Below, piece after piece: positions 57,121 through 64,000 of a stretch of DNA of 64,000 bases. The position numbers were made by a program, and so were the translations under genes. The DNA is from Macrostomum hystrix (lineage: Eukaryota; Platyhelminthes; Macrostomidae). Position 1 is the first letter of the stretch. The number at the start of each line of letters is the position of its first letter. The notes beneath the pieces were generated by a model. It saw only the letters and a list, made by a program, of their open reading frames with translations, ran no database searches and was not told the DNA's origin. The stretch lies in contig CATNEN010000001.1 of the NCBI GenBank assembly GCA_950097015.1, positions 18,542,501 to 18,606,500 of the forward strand, given 5' to 3'.

Positions 57121-58190
57121 AGCCTATATATAAATATAATATATGTGCTATGTTATTTATTTTTCTGCTCTGTTTAATACATTTAAAACCAACAAGCTAA
57201 CCAACAACTCTCTTAACCACCTTATCCTTTTCAAACAGGTTAAGGAATGGCAAGATTCTCAATCTGCATGTACGAGAGCTTACTGGAACTTCTACTGTAT
57301 CTGGTGCTTGGCCAACAAGAGCTAGCCTGAATGCTGCTGCCATCCAAGATTATGAAAGGCATGATTGACTATAGCTCACTGTTAACTGACAGATCTTTGC
57401 TTCTTAATGCCTAAGCATGACCAAAACTGCATGCCACATACCTAGGCTAAACTAGCTAATAAGTAATAAAACATTTTTCATGATAATTAGTTCTCATATC
57501 ATATAGCTATATAACAGTTTCTTTCTTTCACTGTTTCAATAGAATAGGCACTTGTGAAAGCCCAAGAATAAACAGAAGTTAGACTTGAAGTATCTAGAGC
57601 AGAAAATAGGAGTTGTAACCTAGCTATATAGTATATAGGCATTTAAGCCTCACTTGGTACAATTCATTATAATATGGTGCAAAAATATGTATTTTTTGCT
57701 AAATAAAAGTAAATGTACACTATGCGCTTTAAAGTAACTCTCTTTTTGTAAAAAATATTCCTGTGGCTTCATAATATATCCTAACTAAGCTACAATGACA
57801 TTGCTGATCAAATAGACTTTCACTTAATAATTAACTTATATATAGATAAACCACAAAGTGATGGCGAGTTTGATATCGGTGTTTATATTCACTTTGTCTT
57901 GTCTAATGAATTTCAGTGTCTTACTGTGAACAGTTTTTGAGAATTCGTTGATCGAATCGAGAATTCTCACGTACATAATAGCTAATTAATTGAGGATCCG
58001 GTCAGGTCAAAGTGAAAGTTTGCAGTGCATGCGCTTTCAAAAACTTTGCTCAGGCCATTCTTTCGCTTTTAAGCTGCAATTTGAAACTAAAAAAATTGAT
58101 TCTGACTTCTTATTAAGTTTAGTGCAACTGGCTTCTTCTGAGACAAAACTTTTTATTGCCTGCGGTCAAAATACATGTGTTTGTTAAATT
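57121..58190. other. AT-rich stretch, right part of the giant transposon
   Basis: Only short open frames of no coding character. No known repeat seen. Confidence 0.4.
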
Positions 58191-58194
58191 TTAC

Positions 58195-59160
58195 ATTCAC
58201 GTCGCCTTTTTACGGACTCAAATCGGACGGAAAACGGACCATCACAATTATGCGATTTCTACCTATTCTATATACTCCTAAATACATAGCTATTCGAGAT
58301 GTAATGCAATTAAAGCAGTTGCCGCATTATCAATCATTTTATACGGCTATTGAGCGGTTTACTGCAGACGGCCGGAATATGCATGGCCGACCAGAAGATC
58401 GAATTGTATACACGCTCAGAATAGTTTGATGATTCCACTATATACTCGTAAATTGCTTCACTGATGCACACAAATTTTATTTCCTAGCTCTCACTGATCA
58501 GTAAAACAGTAAGTATATGTGTAAATAATTTATATCTAAAAACTAAATATTACGATTATACAAACCAAACATTTAACTTGCTGCACTACTAACGTTTAAA
58601 TACGAGTAGTATTTCAAGCATGTTAGGTTCTGTACAGTAGATCAAAAAATTACCTTTTGCGGACTGGAATCGGACTGTTGGAATTACACAATTTTTCATC
58701 TTTTAAATGCATAAGTAACGGAAAATAAAGCCTTTTATGACGTTTTCAGCAGCTAACTCAAGAATTTTTTTATGGAACATCGTCCTCCTCGTCGCCCTTT
58801 TGAGGACTCAAAACGGACCGCGGACGCGTCGGCCTTTTGCGGACTAATTTCGGACTGTACGAATTACACATTTTTTCATCTTTTAAATGCATTTAGAACT
58901 GAAATCAAGGCCTTTTAAGACGTTTTTAGCAGCTAACTCACGAGTAATTTTTTTTGGAACATCGTCCTTCTCGTCGGCCTTTTTCGGACTCAAATCGGAC
59001 CATTTTGGAGCCGGTCGACGCGTCGGCCATTTTCGGACTAAAATCGGACTGTACGAAGTACACATTTTTTCATCTTTTAAATGCATTTATAACTGAAATC
59101 AATACCTCTTAAGACGTTTTCAGCAGCTAATTCGATTTTTTTTTAGCTGAGCTGACATAG
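58195..59160. repeat. Right subterminal tandem repeats of the giant transposon
   Basis: Units of about 180-195 bp start near 58654, 58832 and 59027, with a partial unit at 58195. Each has (T)TTTTCGGACT..ATCGGACTGT, TTTTTCATCTTTTAAATGCA, GACGTTTTCAGCAGCTAA and GGAACATCGTCC. The TCGGAC motif recurs in inverted form near the left end. Confidence 0.88.
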
Positions 59161-59199
59161 GGTTAGATCGGACCGTAGGCGTCGAAAAGACGTCTTTTC

Positions 59200-59220
59200 G
59201 ACGATGCTTTTTACACCGGG
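59200..59220 (-). repeat. Right terminal inverted repeat
   Basis: GACGATGCTTTTTACACCGGG, complement of the left end with one mismatch. A GTCGAAAAGACGTC element just inside (about 59181) also occurs near the left end (about 35859). Confidence 0.9.
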
Positions 59221-60671
59221 AAGCGACACAAAGGAAAGTGACTGGCGGTTAAGCCCAGAGCGGTTTTCGAGCTACCGCAAATTGCGCAGCGTGACGGCAT
59301 GGGTTCAACGTTTCATCAGCAATTGTCGACTGCAAAAAGATCAGAGGAGAGTGGAAGAGCTCGAGGTTGCCGAGTTGCAAGATGCCGAGGAGGGGATTCT
59401 GCAAATGGCGCAAGAAGAGACATTCAAAGCTGAAATTTAAAAAATCCGTCATGGAAGGCCAGTCTCGTCAACCAGTCAACTCCGCTGTCTTCAACCGTTC
59501 CTAGACAAAGAGGGGCTTAATGCGAGTTGACGGAAGGTTAAAGTTCGACCAGGCGAAGCTGGGTGACGAAGCTTTTAGTGAAGTGCTACCATGAAGATCA
59601 AGGGCATGGCGGGACCAACCAGACGCTGGCAGCGCTGTCGACGAAGTTTTAGCTGATCAATGGGCGAGAAGCTATTCGTGAATGGGAGAGAGAGTGCGCG
59701 CGGTGCAGAAGGCAAAAGGCTAGGCCCGAAGTACAGCAGATTGCGCCACTACCTGAGGCCAGGCTGAAGAACTCGCTCCGCGCGTTCAGCTACATTGCGG
59801 CGGACTTCGGTGGTCCGTTCGAAACTATTCAAGGACGAGGAAAGCGAAGGATGAAGCGCTATCTGGCTCTCTTCACTTGTCTAGAGACGAGAGCAGTGTA
59901 CCTGGAGATGGCCTACAGCTTGGACTCCGATTCGTTTCTTTCGCGCGCATGATCAACAGGAGAGGACGGCCACTCGAGGTGTACTCAGACAACGGCGGGA
60001 ACTTCGTCAAAGGAGAGCGAGAACTTCGGGAATACGAGCAGCGGGATAAGATCCAGCGAGCGGCAGCTGAGCGCGGCATCAAGTGGCGCTTCCAGCCTCC
60101 GGCAGCTACCCACTTCGGCGGCGCTCACGAGGTAATGATCCGCGCCGTCAAGCGAGCTGTCCTCGCAATCCTCGGCAACGCGGATATCACCGACGAAGAG
60201 CTGCACTCCGCCTTCACGGGCGCGGAGGCGCTAATCAACTCCAGACCGCTGACGTATCAAACTGCGAACCCGAGAGACGACACGCCACTTACGCCAAACC
60301 ATTTCCTGCACGGACAGCTGGGCGGCGACTTCGCGTCGGAGGTGGCGACCGACATCAGCGACAATCCGCGGCGGCGCTGGCGACGTGTGCAAGAACTGGT
60401 GCGGCACTTCTGGCATCGCTGGCTGCGAGAGTGGGTGCCGCAGCTCAACGCCCGGAGCAAGTGGGCCAAGCAGCAGCCGGACCTGGCAGTCGGTGACGTC
60501 GTGCTGGCGCTGCGGCCGGATGCGCCTCGAGGACACTGGCCGCTTGGACGAGTTCTCGATGTCTTCCCCGGACGGGACGGATACGTGCGCGCTGCCAGAG
60601 TAAAAACCAGCGGCGGCACCTTTGTGCGACCCGTGGCCAAGTTGTGTCTGCTGCAGCGGTGTGATGAGTGA
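59221..60671 (+). pseudogene. BEL/Pao element 2, right part: integrase
   Basis: The frame continues from 35772 with the RNase H to integrase linker (LSPERFSSYRKLRSVTAWVQ) and stops at TAA 59438. After stops and shifts the integrase N-terminal zinc region (HEDQGHGGTNQTL, CARCRRQ) and first catalytic Asp region (YIAADFGGPF) follow. A frameshift near 59930 leads into a long open frame (59877-60671) with VYSDNGGNF and the Glu in GGAHEVMIRAVKRA, then a C-terminal tail. It is GC-rich compared with element 1 and heavily decayed upstream, so it is non-functional. No 3' LTR was recognised with confidence. Confidence 0.85.
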
Positions 60672-60774
60672 CAACTCCTGTTTATGGACTGTTTAGCTTG
60701 AATTGACTTAATTTGATATTTTTTGCGGTAGCGATTAACAATTTGCAATTGAAACGGTGAGGGTCTTTTGCTAG

Positions 60775-61740
60775 CCAGTGACCTGCCCCCTGGGGAGGAT
60801 TTTAGGAAACAAGGCAGCGGTGGAGACAATGGGTCCCAGCGCGAAGCTGCTCACGAGTTGTCACGAGATACAGCGGGGAAGAAGGGGAGAAGTCAAAGGC
60901 TGCAACTGAGTGGTCCTATTGGCCTCAGGCTGGCCAGTCCCACCCAACCCATAGGCCACAGGCATGACTGCCGTGCCTACCCCAAGCAGTGCTCGAAACC
61001 GGCTAAAAGTCTAAATGGATGTCGGACTACCCGCAAGCGGATAGGACAGGGCTAGATAGCCTACTGTCATCAGTAGCATGTTCGTAACTGACTCCTAACT
61101 TTGGTAGCAGTGGTCGACTCGGCCTAGGCTCTTGTCTTAGAAATGCGGAAAGGCTATCGGCAAAGCGGATAAATGATCGAAGGTAGCGCCACCACCCAAT
61201 GCGCCTACGTTGCCACCGCAGACATTTGGGAACTTGGGTCCCCGGAGCTCGCAGCTCCCAGTTTGTCACACAGATCTTAGACAAGCCGAAAAATAGAGCA
61301 TTCTGTAACTTCCGTTTTAGACTAGGGTGAAGACCCCAGAATGAATCGAGTCACGCCTCAACAGGGGATTCCTGAAACTGCGCTACAGTGGTCTAGAAAG
61401 GTGGTACTCAGAACCTGAATGAGAAATCCATAGCCAGAATCCTACTCATGAGACGTTAGACACATTCCGTACATTAGGCTACAGCCTACACATTAGATAA
61501 CTAGCAAATCCGAATCTGTGTGAGTTGAGGAAATCAGAGGCAGGAGAGATTAAGCTGAACACTGGCTGAGTGATTATGCAAGTAGGAAATTATTAGATCA
61601 CGCCCCTCGCTCCCATGGCCGCGGTTGCGAGAGGCGGGGAATAGAGGGAGAATTCAATTTGGCAAAGGAACTTGACGCGTACACTGGAATCCGCCGAGAG
61701 AGTGAGGAAAACCGGCCAAGAAATCCCCCACCTCTTAGGC
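60775..61740 (+). repeat. Dispersed ~1-kb repeat, copy B (probable 5' UTR of the following non-LTR element)
   Basis: Partner of 24560-25540. It runs directly into ORF1 of a non-LTR retrotransposon and lies about 100 bp after the integrase stop of BEL/Pao element 2, so the non-LTR element inserted into that element's 3' end, or this is a degraded LTR of it. Confidence 0.7.
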
Positions 61741-61818
61741 AGAAATCCCCCACCTCTGGGGGCCGCCCGAGCCTCGCAAGGGAGCAATCCCTACCGAAAG
61801 ACGGCAACCCAAAGCCCA

Positions 61819-62871
61819 ATGCTGTTTACCGCGGCGGAGGGTAGCTTCCTCGGAAGCTGGCTAGGGGTTTATCTAGCCCCCGACCGGTTACCCACCCATT
61901 TTTCTATATTTTTCGCCTCACCTTTCCAGCACTGCATGAGTACTACAACAAATCCTGACTCGGCTCGGGAGCCGTCAATTCCCGCGGACGGGGGTCCGTC
62001 TATCCCCCAACCCTCCAACCCGGAGGAAAACCCAACTGCCGCGAACGCCGCGGTAAACTCTCAGCTCCAACCCGGAGCACTCAACTCCACCCCCCTACGG
62101 GGTGAGCCCACCGTCGAAGACTACCGCCTCGTCACCCACCGACGGCCGAATAGGCCCAACGTGAAAAACTCGGAGCGGAAGAGGCAGCAGCCGGATGACC
62201 GCACCGCCACCCCCCTTGACCCGAAAAGAACAAAGGGCAAAGAGACCACCGGCTCGTACGCCAAGGTTGCGGCCGAGCCGAAGTTTAAAATCTGCATCCG
62301 CGCCGAAAGCGGAACGCTGAGCGAGACCCAGACGACAGCTGCCACCAACAAGATCGACAGCTTCCTCTGGGACAATGACACACTCGACATTCAGATCGAG
62401 TCGATTCGCTACGCCAACGGCAATATCATCCTCACCTTTAAGGACGAGGCTTACCTGGAGAAGGCGCTCGCCTGCCTCCAGTGTATCGAGTGGGACCTCG
62501 ACGACTTGGCCCTTCCCAAGATCGTCGTTGAGCGAGCCCGCCCCCCGCCACCGTGCAAGCGTTACCGAGCCTTCTACTCGGGCCCGAGAACTATCGAGGA
62601 GATCCGTGCGCGACTCCTCAGCAAACACCCCGACCTACCGCAGGACGGAATCCGGGCCTTCAAGGAGGTCCCCGCCAAGGATGCAGCCGGCAAGACGCTC
62701 TACATGGGACTGTCTGCCGAATGGGAGGCCGCCCTGCAGAGGAGCGAGTTCGCCGTCTACATGGGAGCGTGGAAGGTCGTTTTCCACATTCTGTCCAGGC
62801 GCAGGCACACCGGCGGCGAGCGACGCCGAGGGGAATCCGAGAGCTCGGATGGCTCAGAGAACGATGCGTAA
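61819..62871 (+). CDS. Non-LTR retrotransposon ORF1 (DUF4780-like)
   Basis: Open to TAA 62869-62871. In-frame ATGs are at 61819 and 61936; the latter (311 aa, [20 protein letters not shown]) begins after a poorly conserved-looking stretch and is my preference. The N-terminal third is Pro/Ser-rich and basic ([17 protein letters not shown]). The rest has the pattern of DUF4780, an RNA-binding-like fold of animal retroelements: [40 protein letters not shown], and [20 protein letters not shown]. No CCHC knuckle is visible. It would bind the element's RNA as a chaperone. The frame is intact and the C-terminus acidic ([12 protein letters not shown]). Confidence 0.8.
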   Translation: MLFTAAEGSFLGSWLGVYLAPDRLPTHFSIFFASPFQHCMSTTTNPDSAREPSIPADGGPSIPQPSNPEENPTAANAAVNSQLQPGALNSTPLRGEPTVEDYRLVTHRRPNRPNVKNSERKRQQPDDRTATPLDPKRTKGKETTGSYAKVAAEPKFKICIRAESGTLSETQTTAATNKIDSFLWDNDTLDIQIESIRYANGNIILTFKDEAYLEKALACLQCIEWDLDDLALPKIVVERARPPPPCKRYRAFYSGPRTIEEIRARLLSKHPDLPQDGIRAFKEVPAKDAAGKTLYMGLSAEWEAALQRSEFAVYMGAWKVVFHILSRRRHTGGERRRGESESSDGSENDA

Positions 62872-62901
62872 GCATGTTCTCAGCATCATGCCATCTGAAA
62901 C

Positions 62902-64000
62902 ATGATGAGGCGTGATCGTCTGAGGGCGGGTCCCACGGGCCAGCCCAGTGATGATCTTTCAACACGCAATACTACCAGTAATACACTTTCTTCGCTTACT
63001 GGTAACGCGCTAAATCTGCACATTGTCCAGATCAACCTGCATCATGCAACTGCAGCCTCAAATAATCTAACCGGCGTCTTCGATGGAAAAGACGTTGATA
63101 TCTACCTCATTCAGGAACCATATACCCGCAGAGGCAAGCCGGCCTGTTTGCCAAACGGGTACCAAACCCTTTATTATTGTACCGATGAAACTCCTAGGGC
63201 TATTGCCCTCGTGAAAAGTGACATACCAGTCACCATGATGCCCATGTACTGCTCTAAGGACATATGTACCTTCGCTGCTTTCGACGTAATTCTGGCGTCT
63301 GCCTACCTAGACATCCAGGAGGAGGTCCCGCCACCACGCTTGCAAGAGCTGGCTGACTTCTGCAACCTGGAGAACAGGAAGCTCATCATTAGCTGTGATG
63401 CCAATGCCCACAACACTGCATGGTCCAGCAGTGACACAAACAGGAGAGGTGACCTGCTCATTGATTTCATTAACGCCTCTACCATGCATATCTGCAACAG
63501 AGGCAGAAAGCCCACCTTTGTTATTTCTAACAGACGTGATGTTATAGACCTAACCTTGGCCTCTAGTAACGCCCTGAACCATGTCCAGAACTGGATGGTC
63601 AGGGACGACATACCCTCGCTCTCGGATCACTCGTACATTCAGTACCGAATCTCCGCCGAAGGATCCCGCCTGCCCTGCGCCGACCGCCCCAACCTGAAGA
63701 AGGCTGATTGGCCCGGGTTCCGCAGAGACCTAAGCAACCTCCTGGCCGAGGCAACCGAGGCCCTGCAGGGAACTGATCTGCCCAGCATCGAAAACCGCTG
63801 CAATACTCTCACTAACCTGTTACATACCGCCATTCGTGAAAACGCCCCCAAGGTAAAGCACAGGAAGAAATATTCGCCCTGGTGGAACCCCGAGCTCACC
63901 CGCTTGAAAAAGACCTCGCGCCGGCTGCAACGCCTTGCGCACAGCAGCAACACCCCGGTGGACTGGGAGAACTACCACTCTGCCCTAAGGATCTACAAAA
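62902..64000 (+). CDS. Non-LTR retrotransposon ORF2, endonuclease part, cut by window end
   Basis: Open from ATG 62902 to the last base (366 codons with no stop), 30 bp after the ORF1 stop. The N-terminal half is an apurinic-type (EEP) endonuclease as in the R1, I and Jockey groups: [50 protein letters not shown] and the catalytic [10 protein letters not shown]. It then continues into the linker before the reverse transcriptase ([20 protein letters not shown]). The RT would lie beyond the window. The endonuclease nicks the target DNA to prime reverse transcription. With both ORFs intact here, this copy may be recent. R1-like is the best guess for the clade, but no rDNA lies in the window. Confidence 0.88.
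   Translation, partial: MMRRDRLRAGPTGQPSDDLSTRNTTSNTLSSLTGNALNLHIVQINLHHATAASNNLTGVFDGKDVDIYLIQEPYTRRGKPACLPNGYQTLYYCTDETPRAIALVKSDIPVTMMPMYCSKDICTFAAFDVILASAYLDIQEEVPPPRLQELADFCNLENRKLIISCDANAHNTAWSSSDTNRRGDLLIDFINASTMHICNRGRKPTFVISNRRDVIDLTLASSNALNHVQNWMVRDDIPSLSDHSYIQYRISAEGSRLPCADRPNLKKADWPGFRRDLSNLLAEATEALQGTDLPSIENRCNTLTNLLHTAIRENAPKVKHRKKYSPWWNPELTRLKKTSRRLQRLAHSSNTPVDWENYHSALRIYK

Larger units (their letters stand above)
35773..59220. mobile_element. Giant 23.4-kb EnSpm/CACTA-type transposon with cargo genes
   Basis: Ends are inverted copies: CCCGGTGTAAAAAACATCGTC at the left and the complement of CCCGGTGTAAAAAGCATCGTC at the right (one mismatch in 21). AA flanks both ends. With one AA kept, the interrupted BEL/Pao frame is in phase across the junction, so the element inserted as one unit with a 2-bp duplication. 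Inside: a three-exon transposase (+), a six-exon DUF4806-like gene (-), a small helical gene (-), a KMT5A-like SET gene (+), an ETS gene (+), a polyQ gene (-), subterminal TCCGA-rich repeats at both ends, a 2.5-kb minisatellite and several later SINE insertions. Typical animal CACTA elements are several times shorter and carry one or two genes. The EnSpm/CACTA assignment rests on the transposase; the ends do not read CACTA. Confidence 0.88.

Noticed and set aside
35773-59220. Polinton/Maverick or other large virus-like element
   Set aside because: No DNA polymerase B, capsid, protease, ATPase or retroviral integrase of its own. The transposase is EnSpm-like and the target duplication is 2 bp rather than 6.
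35773-59220. SET and ETS genes as host genes that merely lie between two unrelated BEL/Pao pieces
   Set aside because: The inverted ends sit exactly at both break points and the BEL/Pao frame is in phase across them, so the whole interval behaves as one insertion. Misassembly cannot be excluded without reads.

Overview
This is nuclear DNA of an invertebrate animal. Intron-containing genes with metazoan-specific domain sets (a BAR-PH-RhoGAP-SH3 protein of the GRAF/oligophrenin family, a WW-PTB-PTB protein of the Fe65/APBB family, an ETS-domain gene) sit in AT-rich DNA full of minisatellites, tRNA-derived SINEs and nested transposons. A spiralian, for example a free-living flatworm, would fit, but the sequence alone does not fix the species.

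Left part, about 1-20 kb, is the host gene region, all on the + strand: an ankyrin-repeat gene (1159-2267 or beyond), a cGAS-like/Mab-21 nucleotidyltransferase with all three catalytic acids (3014-5399), a four-exon GRAF-type RhoGAP (7798-11791) and an Fe65-like adaptor (14565-17193, 5' end not found). Their introns and flanks hold six simple-sequence or minisatellite blocks with units of 20 to 34 bp, and SINE copies. A GC-rich possible exon at 18609-19067 is unresolved.

Middle and right part, about 19.8-64 kb, is a stack of mobile elements. There is a 5'-truncated non-LTR fragment with an 11-bp target duplication (19796-20373), a 1.36-kb hAT remnant (21857-23214) inside an unrecognised coding-like sequence, a gag-less BEL/Pao element with 275-bp LTRs that differ at one base (27793-31984), and a second, decayed BEL/Pao element (32076-60671). 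The second element is split in two by the main object of the window, a 23.4-kb terminal-inverted-repeat transposon (35773-59220). A non-LTR element of the R1/Jockey type begins near 60.8 kb and runs off the right edge.

The 23.4-kb transposon has the transposase of the animal EnSpm/CACTA group (three exons, 661 aa), matching ends beginning CCCGGTGTAAAAA, and subterminal repeats. It also carries several apparently intact spliced genes: a six-exon gene ending in a DUF4806-like domain, a small helical protein, a SET-domain methyltransferase of the KMT5A (H4K20) type, an ETS-domain transcription factor and a small polyglutamine protein. Duplicated promoter-like blocks lie around two of the gene cassettes. 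If removed together with one copy of an AA dinucleotide, the transposon leaves the two halves of the BEL/Pao frame in phase, so its borders are well supported. A DNA transposon carrying its own chromatin writer and sequence-specific transcription factor is the most notable thing here.
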